From: Balanoglossus misakiensis
Lineage: Eukaryota; Hemichordata
Assembly (NCBI GenBank): GCA_040954595.2
Contig: CM082588.2
Span: 9,362,001-9,426,000, forward strand
Direction: 5' to 3'
DNA: 64,000 nt
Part shown: positions 46,789 to 58,873 of the stretch, piece by piece
How the letters are laid out: each line of letters starts with the position of its first letter
How positions within the stretch are numbered: position 1 is the stretch's first letter
The notes under the pieces: model-generated
What the model was told of the DNA's origin: nothing
Seen by the model: the letters and a program-made list of their open reading frames with translations, nothing else
Databases searched by the model: none
Position numbers and translations under genes: made by a program

Positions 46789-49059
46789 CTACACTTCACT
46801 CATGGACTGTTTCACTAGCTCAGATTTGATTAAGCGAACATTTGAAACAAACCAGGGTTTAAGTAGCATGTGTACCTGTTTGAGTTTCTTCAGGCAAACA
46901 TGTGTAGTTAATTGAAGCTTGGTTAAATGTGTGGTGGACTGCTTCTTTGCCCTGCTCCCCGAAGAACCCTAGTCCTCGTTTATACAATCTGACCTTTTCC
47001 ATTGTGTGGCACTCCAGCATGTGTAATTTGGGAAATACACTTTCATCGGGAAAATGCTTCCGATACAGGCTCATGAACCTTGATGTGGCAGTATCTGAAA
47101 TAAATTGTATTTGAAAATGTCAATATTTTTTACTTCAAAGTTATAAATTAGTAATTAAATGTTACAATAGTGATGTGCCATTTTTGATAAGCATTATGTA
47201 TTTTGCTTCATGGAGCAAAGTATTTTGTATGGCTACATGCATGGTATCTAAAAAGCTGTCATCCTCTTTTTATTACCGTAAGAGCCCCCGTATGGGAAAA
47301 CACCCCCTTTGTTTTTCAGGCCCATTTGTTGAATTATGAAGTTAGATTCTGTATAACGCACCCCCCCCCCCTCCCTCGGCCGAATATCCATTACATTTCT
47401 TAGAAATTTAATAAAGTCTTGTTTAAACTGTGTATGCAAAATTTGTGGTGTATGCTTTATAAGATAATAAACAGTAACTCTTTCGAATATGTGCTGGCCA
47501 TGAAAAGGGGCTTTTGGTTTGTGGAGTATGATGAACTGCGTAATTTACGTCATCGTAATTGTGAAGGTCGATCGATGACTCTGGAGAATTTGTTTCATTC
47601 TCTCCACTTTCTCAGCTTTCACCATAAAGCCGATGTTACAGAGCTGTAGCACTCAATACCTAAGGGAATGATACGATGCCGGTTGCTTTGGCTTTAGATA
47701 GTACGTGCGCTTTGTTGCAACATCGGCATCCATATTGACAGATATGAGTTTAGCGATGTCACGCCATAAACTTGCTACTTTCTTTTCATTGTATATCTTC
47801 CTTGTTCCCTATCTTCCCTGTGAGTGTGATTGTCTGTGTCTACTGTGTGTGTATGAAAGACCTACCTAAGTGTTCCATATCTGCTCTGTGTACGTTGGTT
47901 TGTGCTTGTCTGACTTATTCCCTGCCTGCTGTGTGTATATGTGTGCAAGTGGAAGAGGTGGTGGGGGTGGGGGTACCTGCATGCATGCTGTACTTACCCA
48001 ATTCTTCAATTTCAATATTCTCAATTTCCTGCGGAGGGAATATTTGTTGTGGCAGTTTGCAAATTCAGTGAACAGTGGTTGATGATTGAGAACAATTTCC
48101 CGGGCTTTTGGAAGCAACTCTGGGCATACCTGCTCTGTCACATTTACCCCACTGTTGCACAGTAGATTCACATTTTGTGGCTGAAAAATAGGCAGTCCTA
48201 TCATTAATCTTTTCATTCTCAGGGCAAGTTTTTTTCACTATGAATTAAGTCTGTATTTCAAGACTGTAAATGATATACTTAACATTTATACTTAAAATAA
48301 AATCAAATGGATGTTATAAATGTTCTGTTAAATTATATTTGATTAATGTATTTATTAATCAACGTTTGGTTACTCACCAACCTGAAAAATATTGTTCAAC
48401 GTCCAACCTAAAAATAAAAAAACTAACAGAAAAATGAAAAATAAAGATAAAATGTCCACAGGAACTTTGCTATGTATCAACTTTCAGTACAGTTTATTGT
48501 CTCTCTCTTTAATGTGGAAAATGTCGATCATTCAGTGTTATTGCTGACCAAAGAGTTCTAGTCAAGACCTGAATAAATTTTCAAAAATAAATATGATAAC
48601 AATCTTTTGTCAACAATAACATTGCTTGTATTGCCTATATTGACCCTGGTGACAACCTGAATACTTGGCTTATCAACATGTTGTAGGGAGCATAACAAGA
48701 AACTGTAGATAAAAACACACAGAACACAGATACTGCAAATCTTATCAAAAGTTACGGCTACTGTGACATTCCAATAATTTTTTTTAAATGAAATTATTCT
48801 CTGAAAGTACAGTGTTACAGTGTGTGGTCTGTTACAGCAAAGCAACTTACAGAAAACACAAATATGGCAAACAAACTTCAACAACTTCATGCATGTCAAT
48901 TAAGTAACCATTATTATTACACAGACCTTGCAGCAGCGGTTTACATGATTGCCTATGAATGATTGAATATTGTATGCTTGCAAATAGACATTACTTGCCT
49001 CTATGCGAGTATTCAGCTTGATGGGGAAGCTTTGACTGCAACTAAACAATTTCTGCAGC
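46789..49059 (-). pseudogene. 3' part of GEQG-motif multi-copy gene, frameshifted
   Basis: Three exons on the minus strand: 48927-49059, 47998-48180 and 46789-47094. All have GT/AG borders and matching phases. Exon 1 reads YNIQSFIGNHVNRCCK. Exon 2 continues PQNVNLLCNSG then CPELLPKAREIV and FANCHNKYS. Exon 3 reads FMSLYRKHFPDESVFPKLHM and GLGFFGEQGKEAVHHTFNQ, then a tail ending SMSEV and a stop. This order matches a recurrent, poorly characterised metazoan multi-copy family whose C-terminus carries GEQGxESxH (from memory, not verified). One-base shifts occur within exon 2 (TTCCC tract near 48025) and in exon 3 near 46860, so this copy looks dead, unless they are assembly errors. Function unknown; probably mobile-element derived. 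Confidence 0.6.
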
Positions 49060-49141
49060 CTAAAAGTTAAACACACCCAATGATTACATCCAAATAAAAA
49101 ATTAATCTTGTTATCCCTGAAAAAAGACACTTCACATTTTT

Positions 49142-50858
49142 AGGTCCCATTGGTATAGGCCTATATACCATGGGACCTTATGGGATGGGTTGCGTCTGTA
49201 TGGATGTATGTATGGATGTATGTATGTCTGTATGTCCGTCCACATCAAAAACTTGAAAACCGCTGCGCGTATCACCTTGATATTTGGTGTGCAGATGCAG
49301 GCTGGGCTGTAGATGGGAGTTTGTCCAAACGAAGTTGCCAGGCCCAAAAATATGCAAATTAGCCAGTAAAATGTGAAATTTATCAAAACTCTGAAAGTCA
49401 ACAACTACTGGTCAGATTGCTTTGAAAATTGGTATGCATGTACCTTATGTCAACCTCACATCGACCTGTAAGTGTTAAGTTAATATCATGGATGTTTTAT
49501 TTTTTATGAATTTTTTAGTCTTTTTATTAAATTTATACCTTTACTTATACCTCTATGGTTAAGCTATGTCCACGTCTTATTGTGGAATTCTGGTCTGTGC
49601 AATAGTCCTGTACAGTGACTGTCTATTGGTCAGTGAGCACAATGGGGCCAAAATAAAAGGCAAATTTTTGGGCTCACTTGTAACACCTGCTTAACACATT
49701 AATTATGTGCATACCTAATTCCGGGCTAACTAATAGGGCTAGAGGTTTCGTTCTTGTGGGACATGGACCAGTATAGGGTCAAAATTTCTTGCCCAAATTT
49801 TGGGTGACCTCAGGTGACCTTTGACCTACTTTCCTATATCTCGGCATCCAGAGCAGGTACAGACTTGGCGTTTGGAGGGTTGGGACTAAAATTGAAAAGC
49901 CAAAATATGGGTCACCTGTGACACCTGCATATCTCATTAATTATGTGCATACCTAATTACAGGCTAACCAATAGGGCTATAGGTTTGGTTTTTGTTGAGC
50001 ATGGACCAGTATAGGGTCAAAATTTCTTACCCAAATTTTGCATGACCTCAGGTGACCTTTGACCTACTTTTCCATATCTTGGCATCCAGAGCAGGTACAG
50101 ACTTGGCGTTTGGAGGGTTGGGACTAAAATTGAAAAGCCAAAATTGGGGGTCACCTGTGACACCTGCATATCTCATTAATTATGTGCATACCTAATTCCA
50201 GGCTAACCAATAAGGCTATAGGTTTGCTTTTTGTTGAACATGGACCAGTATAGGGTCAAAATTTCTTGCCCAAATTTTGCATGACCTCAGGTGACCTTTG
50301 ACCTACTTTACCATATCTTGGCATCCAGAGCAGGTACAGACTTGGCGTTTGGAGGGTTGGCACTAAAATTGAAAAGCCAAAATTGGGGGTCACCTGTGAC
50401 ACCTGCATATCTCATTAATTATGTGCATACCTAATTCCAGACTTACCAATAAGGCTATAGGTTTGGTTTTTATTGAACATGGACCAGTATAAGGTCAAAA
50501 TTTCTTGCCCAAATTTTGCATTACATCAGGTGACCTTTGACCTACTTTATCATATCTTGGCATCCAGAGCAGGTACAGACTTCGCGTTTGGAGGGTTGGG
50601 ACTAAAATTGAAAAGCCAAAATTGGGGGTCACCTGTGACACCTGCATATCTCATTAATTATGTGCATACCTAATTCCAGGCTAACCAATAGGGCTATAGG
50701 TTTTGTTTTTGTTGAACATGGACCAGTATAGGGTCAAAATTTCTTGCCCAAATTTTGCATGACCTCAGGTGACCTTTGACCTACTTTTCCATATCTTGGC
50801 ATCCAGAGTAGATATGCTTATTGCTATGTTGCTATGAGCTATGTCCTCAAATGGGACC
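49142..50858 (+). mobile_element. solo relative of the array units, distinct hairpin
   Basis: Begins with a 37-nt hairpin at 49142-49178 (left arm AGGTCCCATTGGTATA, right arm TATACCATGGGACCT) and ends near ATGGGACC at 50851-50858, which repeats the right arm. Between them are a TGTATGGA/TGTATGTC tract, a block with AAACTTGAAAACCGCTGCG, and about five direct copies of the roughly 240-bp sub-repeat with TGACCTTTGACCT (for example 49815-49827). The layout (5' hairpin, body, DR1 sub-repeats, 3' half-arm) copies that of the array at 21-42 kb with different arm sequence. It lies between minus-strand exon remains at 49059 and 51030. Confidence 0.7.
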
Positions 50859-51029
50859 ACAGTGTCCTTGACGCTATTTTTTTATAAACCAGCTAGTAAA
50901 TATGATAATGCATTCACCTTTTGTCTACAATATCAGAAAGTTTCACGTTCCATTCATTGTACTTGTCCAAGTGTTGGAAGCCAGTTCTCATCATCAATAT
51001 CATTATCACCAGCATCAGTGAAAGCAGCT

Positions 51030-51269
51030 TAAATATGAGATGTGAGTAAATCATACTCAACATTTATTTCATTAATCTCTGAATTGAGGTGAGATATCTT
51101 GGTAATAAGACTGACATATTCATCAAAGTGGGCAAGTTTCATCACTGGCTCATCTATTTCCTCTCCCTCCACTAAACGAAGATTTCGACATCAGGTAGGT
51201 GACAAGAATTCTGAGGAGTCGAAAGAGCCTCTGAAATACACCCAGGGAGATGTGCAAAACAGGAATCGA
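51030..51269 (-). pseudogene. exon-like remnant, unrecognised
   Basis: After a TTTCTCTCATAG acceptor, the minus strand reads IGFDSCFAHLPGCISE then NSCHLPDV. A one-base shift follows, then RNLRLVEGEEIDEP and a coiled-coil-like stretch (SLITKISHLNSEINEINVEY) to an in-frame TAA. Beyond the stop the same frame continues with DAGDNDIDDENWLP. It may be an upstream part of the gene ending at 46789, separated by the element at 49142-50858. The family is not recognised. Confidence 0.35.
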
Positions 51270-51754
51270 AACCTATGAGAGAAATTAAGCATAACACATT
51301 AATTATGACTTCTTGTTTTTATCTGAAATGAAGATAGAGAAAAATGAAATTGATACATCTATGAAGAACATACCCTACACAGGAGAACCATCACACCTCT
51401 GTAACATTCACATATATGGTACACAGTTGTACACAGGCCTGTAACAGCTCTGTGGAATAACAGATCCTGTACTGGGTTGTGATAGCTAATGCTGTCATAT
51501 AGGTGTGATTCTCAGGTATTTGACAGCCATGTGCAAATGCCTGTTACACGGCTGTGAATATTGGGATGTAACAGGGATTTAATTTACACCTCAATGCCAG
51601 TATCTCACATATCAATCTATGTTACACTGTTTTATTCTACAACCCAGTACCAACCCAATACACAACACTGTACCAGCCCTGTAATAAAAAAGTCATGTTA
51701 CACCTCAACACACATCACTGTGATAGCCCAGGGTTAGTGGCCCTCAATACCTGC

Positions 51755-52020
51755 ATATGTTCACAGGGATCAGTCTTTGAGACCCCCCCCCCCCCAGTGC
51801 AGTAAACTTGTGCAATGGTAGGCCCTCTATTGACTGCACTTTTCCCAGACGTGTGATCGACGCTACAACAATTGCAATTTTCGCCTTGGCTGCTGTAAGC
51901 TCAGTTGTAAGTTCTTCGAGCCTTTTTGCAAGAGTGTCATTATGCAGTTGTAATGGTTTGATGTCAGCGGAATTATCGGACTGTGCCAGTGGGAAGAAAT
52001 AGTCATGATCACAAGCCACT
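51755..52020 (-). other. coiled-coil-like open stretch, unassigned
   Basis: A minus-strand frame in a third phase relative to the SAP/SWIM gene, reading FFPLAQSDNSADIKPL then TLAKRLEELTTELTAAKAKI, with heptad-like leucines. It runs into a G tract (C-run on the plus strand near 51782-51795) and a possible donor at CAG|GTATTG. It could be a shifted continuation of the gene at 52009-53500 or a separate exon. Confidence 0.25.
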
Positions 52021-53500
52021 ACGTTTGCTGCGATCAGGGAGTGGGTCAACATCATAAAATAAGAAAAGTGAAGACGCGGTGACTGCTTTACCAAGCTCAG
52101 CACATAATGACTTCACATTCTCTTCATCTTGCTGTTGGTGTGATGGAGCTCTTGGGTCATACAGGTTTGTTGAAGCTTTCTTTGCAATATCTTGTCCATA
52201 CTGGTACTTACGGATGTTGAGTTAATGGACGGGTGCACTGGTTGTTTGTATTGTCTTGGTTTTTTCCATCTGCATAGAATACTTGTACAAGAAACTGGCT
52301 CTTCATTTTCATGCAGTCCTTTTCGGCAGAAGTCTTCAAGAGCAAACAGAAGAGCTGCTACATGGTTACATCTGCCATGACCATTTATTCCTTTACTGTA
52401 AATGAAAATGCAACACAATTTAAAGGGACTTTGTTTACATCCAATATATATCCCCCCCCCAAAAAAAAAACAACAACAACACACACACAACAAAATCAAG
52501 CGAATATTATGATGTAGCACTGAGTACAAACTTTATAGAAGTGGGGCATGGCAGAGGTACTGTTTTCGTGACTGACTTTCAGAGCAATTTTTAAAGAATC
52601 TATTGACGTGCCTTTGTTTACTAGTAGTTCACTGGTGGTTACATGTACATCCATAGAGTGCCGGCCACGCCCCCTCCCCCCACCTATGGCTTCCACAACT
52701 CACTGCACGTATATTTTGATACACCCGGCAAATAAAGCTATATCATCACCAACCTCTTCGGTTTTCAGAAGTATTGAACAATACATGCAATAGATTCACG
52801 TTTCGAAACGGTATTTAGCCAGCTAGTCAAGTGTTTGTCGCCGCATATTAAACGCGGAAGTAAAACAGGTTGTTTGTGAACACTAACCCAGCCGGACATT
52901 CACACGCAGCTTGTTTCACATTCCCGTTCAGCGCGATCGTGACAACCGTTCTGTACACCCTTTTCTTCATACTCGCTTTTACTTTTGCTCGAACAATGGT
53001 TGACATTTTTCCTCGGAGGACCTCAATCTTAGAGACGTGACCTTCTGCAAAAAACTTGAACGCCTTCATCTGTTTGTACCCAACGTTCTGCATATAGCTC
53101 GGAGAATATTTTGCTGACACGTCGACCAGATACTGATACAGCTGGACAAACGTAAACACTGGCACCCGTCGGAGATCGGTTGTCCACACATTCTGTCCAC
53201 CAACCGTTGAAGAAAGCAGGCCATCCACGGACCACGCACGTTCATTTTCGTCATGATGTCTTACATCTGATGAGCAAGACGGGCCTGCGTCAGTCGTCGA
53301 ACTCCCGCCGGTACTACAAGCGGTGCCACTGCCAACCGATGGATTTTCGCACAAAACCGCAAGAATCCGCGCTATTAGATCACTTTTCTTGCCACCGGTC
53401 TTCAATCCTCTTAATTTCAATATTTCTTTGAGTTGTTTCACAGTTTTTTTTGTAGGTCGTCGATCTTCGCCTGGCTCGGTGTAGTGCCAGTCGCATCCAT
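52009..53500 (-). pseudogene. SAP / SWIM zinc-finger gene, frameshifted
   Basis: Exon 1 (52888-53500) starts MDATGTTPSQAKIDDLQKK. The SAP helix-extended-helix motif, which binds AT-rich DNA, follows as KQLKEILKLRGLKTGGKK...LIARI, but it is one base out of frame across an 8-A tract near 53450. The exon ends with the first half of a SWIM finger (ACECPAG). Exon 2 (from 52395) completes it with GHGRCNHVAALLFALEDF, giving C-x-C...C-x-H. The join GG|T is in phase, with donor GTTAGT and acceptor TTTACAG. After KKPRQ...HPSI another one-base shift near 52228 leads to KYQYGQDIAKK and NLYDPRAPSHQQQ, with a stop at 52009-52011. SAP plus SWIM is often found in metazoan multi-copy genes that also carry a YqaJ-type nuclease (family knowledge, from memory). 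No nuclease was found here. The start ATG at 53500 was chosen because it is the only one opening into the SAP region. Confidence 0.6.
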
Positions 53501-54478
53501 TGTTCGCGATGTCAACAAACTACAGACGTGACGTTTCTACCCTGCCGCTTTTCTAGGTCAAACTAGTGATTTGCATATATTTACGCATGCGCATAAAAAT
53601 CTCCCGAGGAATGCGCAAAAGGAGTATTGTGGCATTGATCATGAGCTTACCTGTCGGTGAAGGACAGAGGTGTTATACTACCAACAGCATTGCTGATATC
53701 ATTCCCAGTTGTGAGCTGATTGAATTTTGTAAGTAAATGTCTTGGTTCATCCAGTGAAGTTGTTAATAACACAGCACCCAACTGATGTCCACTCAAGATG
53801 TGATAGTGGGAATCAAAGAGAATCAACTGAAAAAAAAGACATGATAGTTCATCTAACTTTGCGTGTACTTTAATACAAGTATATTTTCATGGTTATATTT
53901 TATTATTTAAAGTTAGTGAATCAAGTGCCATGGTGCCCAAAACTCAAGTAGGATAGCAGTATTATAATTATGTTATTATTTGACTTAATGAAATGCAAAA
54001 AATACACAGCAACTGTTTTGTGATAATCATTACCTTGTTTTGGTGCCTGTAGAAAACCACACTCTGTCCTCGTGAAATGTTTATTGCAGTGTAAATGGAT
54101 TCTCGTGAGAACTGTTGTTGTAACTGATATACAAGACTTTCTGTTGTGTCACTGAAATTGTTGTAAACAGGACCTATCTCTTGATTGTATTGTGTAGGAA
54201 ACCTGCAATGTGCAACTGCCTCTTCAACAGTCAAATTAAGTGACGGGGGAGAGACATGTTGTTCGATATATCTGGAAGTGAAAGAAAAATAATTGGGTAA
54301 GTACTGAATAATAATGTTCCAACTATGAGTAAAGATCCGCCATACATGTAACTTTGACCTCTGTAGAAACATTTTACTGACACATTTTTTAAAAATTTGG
54401 CTGGACGATGACTTTACATATACATATACATTGTTTTTACATTATTCATGATTGATAAAGTATCATACACAGGCTTAC

Positions 54479-56803
54479 CTGTCATGGCTTTCATTTCCTG
54501 ACTTGAGACCTAAATACAGTAATGAACTAACTGCATGGGCTAGAGATGTGTGTGTGTTTACCTGGGATGGAATATGATCCAGGACTGCTCTATTCAAATG
54601 GAACAGTCTAGCTATATACAAAGCGATTATGGTACATGCATTGCTGCTGCCCTGTCTTACACCGGCCTGACTGAAACTGGGTGGAAATACCCAATATAAA
54701 CAGTTGTGATATGACTGTGTTTGAGGCATGGATAGACGCATTGTAAATGATCTACTGGATGAGGATGTAGTGTTGTTTTGTGACTGGTGCTGTGTCTGGC
54801 TTTGTCTTTGTATTGGAGGTTGTTCTCGGTGTGGCTGGTGTTCTTGGTGTCTACTAGTAATAGTATTGTCTGATGAGTTCTCACTGGTTTGTGCATGTAA
54901 TAGCAAAGGACATGTTATGACTTTGTTTGTTGTCTTGGTGTGACCATACTGTTTACAATGTGAACACCGTCTTCTACTAGCTGCAAATGGTTGAGAAGAT
55001 GGTTGTGTATTGGTACACGTCTGTCTGTCTGGTTGATGGTGTGGTCTTTGAATGTGTATATTTTGAAGTTTTGTGGAGAGGTCAATGCCAAACTGGGGTG
55101 AACTGTAGTATTGCCTATCTCTTTGTGTGATGACAGGTGTAACATTACAAGTGGATGTTTCTTCATCTGTGCGCTGTTGTTGTGTTTGCTGTTGTTCATT
55201 TGAAACTGTAGGTGATGATTGTGTGGGCTGAAGGAGAGAGTCATTGAGGGATTTGACTAGTTTCTGTGCCTGATCCTGAATAAGAGGTGTGCATATTGGA
55301 CAGCTTGAGTCAGTTTCAAGATGTGAGGAATGTATAAGATGACGGCATGGTAGGTGAAGGAGATCTGTAGTGTCATCATGTGGGTTGGAACAACCAGGAT
55401 GGTCACATAATTTGTGAGGTGCAGGATCATGTGCTACTACATATGAAAGTGGCATTTGCTTGGGTTGAATCTGTGTGTGTAAGGTCTTAAGGTGGTTAGT
55501 TGGAGGGCCATGTGGCAAACCATCACTATCTGTATCCTGTGTTTTCTTGGACTTTCCAATATTGGCTGCTATATCTGTAAACAAGGTGGTCATAGCTTCT
55601 GCTGCCTTCCCTGCCAAGACAGAGTAATCCCTTTTGCTGATCCCTCTCTGGCCTGGTGGTATGAACGCGCTGGTTAGCTGTTGTTGGCAACTGTTGCAGC
55701 TGAGAGACCGGGCTGTTTTCTGGATGTCAGAAGCTGATATGTTGGTTCGTTGTGTGTGTCTTCTGAGCTGTGCATGAAACAACTCAACAAGAGCTTCAGT
55801 GAAAGCAGTGAGATATGAAGAATAGTGTGATGTTAAAGATGTGAAAGATAGAGCGTGAAATTCTGAATCACTCAAGTATGACAGACATGCCCTGTCGTAA
55901 TGATGTCGTCCCCACTGGATGAAGAAGATGCTGATTCTCTTCATGAGTTGTTGATACAACTTGTAGTTGCCAGATCGAAAGACAGCAGCATACAAGAGGA
56001 GACAAGCTGGTAGAATGTCTTCCAGGGCATGGATGACAAAGTCAACCTCTGGATCCTTGCAGTGGTGGAAGGTTTGAAGTACCTGCTCACGGACCAATCT
56101 CCAGCCAAGGTAAAATGTACACAGCACCAGTTTTGTCTGCCATGGTCTTGGTTTCAAGGGAAGGTCTCTCTGGAACACTGCCTTGTACAATGGAGCATAG
56201 ATTGCCCAACACATCATCACATGGTCTTCATCAATGTTGAGGTTGACATGTAGTAGTCCCTGTCTTGGAATAATATTTATATTAATCTTACCCTGTGCTT
56301 GTAATTTCTTGCTGAAAAACCACCCTGGCCAATCTGCTATCATCACCACGGCATACTTTGCAGAGTATAATCTGAAAGCAGGAATTTTGTCTAAGATGTG
56401 TTGATAACATGTTTGGTAATTCTCAAGACAGTGGAGAGGCATTTCAAGGAGATCAACAAGATGTGAGTGTTTGAGTGAGTGCATCATCCTGAATTGATAT
56501 TCTTTGTATAACTTGAAATGCTCCAACATTTCATCAAATTTGTCTGGTGTGATGTTTGTGTAGTCTGTTGGTAATGAATCCATGATAGTTTGTGTTTGGC
56601 TCATGGTCTCTTGTATTGTGTGTGTTATTATGTCTGGATCTACACCACCAATGACACCATTAACTACATTGTGCATTGTTTCATTTATTGGTATGGCAGG
56701 GCAACCTGGAATAGATATTAATATTGTAGCAAAGTGAAGAGCAGAAGATGTTTTCATGTCTGTGGGTCGTTTGTGTAATTGTATGTGATGATAATCATCT
56801 ATG
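54479..56803 (-). CDS. intact main part of the RING/protease-like gene
   Basis: An uninterrupted frame of more than 770 codons downstream of the MITE, by far the longest closed frame in the window. An ATG at 56757 (MKTSSALHFATILISIPGCP) could serve as start of a shortened product, but the homologous frame clearly continues upstream through PTD, HKR and the MITE junction. The proposed catalytic Cys codon is at 54634-54636. The exon ends at a GTAAGC donor at 54478. Confidence 0.7.
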
Positions 56804-56985
56804 TTAAAGGTATACGGTCACCTATACAAATTTAGCGACAGTTACCATGGTAAATCGAGATCTAACCAATCACAGATTTTCAGTGGGTGGCACACGCGAA
56901 AATAAAGCGTTCTTTAGAACACTCAAATACGCCATTTCAACTATATATGGCGATATGTAAATTGGAGGTGACCGTATACCTTTAA
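56804..56985. mobile_element. TTAA-type MITE inserted in a coding exon
   Basis: TTAA at 56804-56807 and 56982-56985 flanks perfect 15-bp inverted repeats, AGGTATACGGTCACC and GGTGACCGTATACCT. Reading the minus-strand exon with one TTAA and without the intervening 178 bp gives ...LLITLNIDDYHHIQ... in frame on both sides. With the element present, the frame ends at a TGA within it. It is the same family as 3145-3338 and the younger copy. Confidence 0.9.
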
Positions 56986-58873
56986 GGGTGATCAACAGTT
57001 TCTTCTGTGAGGGAGAAAAAAGATAAAATGTATAATTATTAAGTGGATTTAGAACTTCCAGAAGATGTACATGTATATGTACACACAACACAAACATGAT
57101 GTAATACTGATCACTGACATTTCCACTTTCAAGCAGAATACCAATTTTAGATGATGGTTATGTAAAGAAATCAATTTGTATAACTAATTTGCTAAGAAAA
57201 TAGATTTTATTCAAACAAAATTTCTACTTACATTGTATGCATCTAACACACACCTATTTGTTGTTTCACAGTTTCGGGTGGCAAGATGTCCCTCAAAGCG
57301 CTTTATTGTGTTTTGGCTAGTAGAATACCCCATCACACGGCCCAGTACCAACCCTTCCCAAGAGAGTCCATGTTGACGAAGAAACATGCCACAGTCCTTT
57401 TCCAGTGTGGAACACTTTTGTGATCTGTCTCAAGACATTTTGCATGATTGGTTAATGTGTACTCCCCACAGCAGTTTTATATAAAACTGAAATAATAACT
57501 GAAAATCTTTGTAACATACATATTTAATCTGTCTGAACATGACAAATGGACCATAGAAATTACCTGAAGTATGAGAGAATGTGTAGTAGCGCAACAGTTC
57601 TTTTTCTTTGCAGATGATATCTCTCTGTTGACAGCCTATTGTCTCTTCTGCAGATTCAATTGAAGATGGCCTGATATAATCCTGGACTGTGTTCGTTGCA
57701 AAATGTCTCCATGGACTCACTGCTATACAATCTTTTGTGGGGATTTGTCTCATAATATTTTAAGAGGGCTTGTTGAAACGACTGTACAGATTCCGCAAAG
57801 TTAAAACCTACCAAGCAAACATATTAAAGGGTGAAGACAAGTTTTCAAAATACCAAATATCTAGCTCTTGACATTGTTATTATTTTTTCACATGATTGAT
57901 TCTTTGTATGGTTCTGGTTAACATCAAACAGTTCAACTCATACCCTGTGTGTAGGGATAATGCAAAAATACTTTTATGTGTTTATTTCTGGTACTGACCA
58001 TAATTATGTATTCAAAGTATTTCTGGTGACTTTAATAAAAATTGATGATATTGGTCTGGTAACCAAAACATGTGTGGTTAACCTAGTTGAATAAAAACGG
58101 CTATTTACCTTCTGACAACTTTTTGATGTCTCCCATTATTTTGTCCCATATGTCCCCCTTTACATGGAAATGGCCATCAGAAAACTGGATGACCCCATAT
58201 AGTGTTTGCATAAATGTATCTTCAGTAACCTGCTGAAAAATATTTAATAAAATATACTGAAAAAACCTGAACATGGACATAATATGAATAATTTAATGAC
58301 ATGTACTCTCTTGTGATGTAATATGAATGATTGCATTCTTTTATCAATGGTCAAAGTTATTAACCATGTGATACTTACATTACAGTTGGTCTCATGCTCG
58401 TCACAGGTCGAGTCAGGCAAAGAGTGGTGGAATGGAACTGGAGCTCCTCCCTTTTTGTGCAAATGAAAATGAAAAGTTATTCTAGATTTCTAGTAACCAT
58501 GATTTTGTATTGCTGGCCAGTATTCATTCATTTGCCAGTTAAATTTTCATATTTTGAACAGATAAAATTAAAAATCGTACTACCTTTGTGTTACGTGATT
58601 TAGATTTTGAGCAAACTCTAATCACATGATATATAATGGTGATTTTTTTCTCATTGATGTTGAATTTTATCAGAAAAGTCACATACAAGATTCCCTCACC
58701 TGATGTTCAACTCTTTGCAAACAAGTATGGCAGATCATGCTTCCTACATGTAAGGAACATATGTTTAGCGCCACCACAGGCAGCACAGGAGCCAGCCCTG
58801 ATGTTCTTTTGTTACTGTGGGTCAGAGATCAGAGGTGAGAGACACTCCAGGAAGGCGGGTTAGATGTGCACAG

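Larger units (their letters stand above)
53647..58814 (-). pseudogene. RING-like / cysteine-protease-like multi-copy gene, MITE-disrupted
   Basis: Exons (minus): 58700-58814, 58379-58450, 58109-58232, 57564-57807, 57232-57424, 54479-57004 (contains a MITE), 54034-54271, 53647-53826. Borders are GT/AG and phases agree throughout; without the MITE at least 1,170 residues are encoded, with the 5' end missing. Exon 1 is Cys/His-rich (MICHTCLQRVEHQ). The big exon holds a helical region with LVELFHAQLRRHTQR and IPPGQRGISKRDY. It then has a RING-like finger (C...HPGC...LPCRHLIH...CPIC, codons 451-489 counted from the ATG at 56757) and a Q/S/T-rich linker. Last comes RQGSSNACTIIALY, continued in the final exon by LILFDSHYH, a Cys...Asp-x-His arrangement seen in some deubiquitinase-type proteases (inference). 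It resembles a widespread uncharacterised multi-copy metazoan family (from memory). An in-frame TGA lies at 57656-57658. The end could also be a splice donor (AG|GTAAGC) rather than the TAA at 53647. Confidence 0.6.

Noticed and set aside
48558-48899. 113-codon minus-strand frame between two gene remnants
   Set aside because: The flanking exons (48927-49059 and 47998-48180) join directly in phase, so this is intronic.
57430-57753. 107-codon minus-strand frame
   Set aside because: The alternative frame, which joins in phase to both neighbouring exons apart from one TGA, reads far better.
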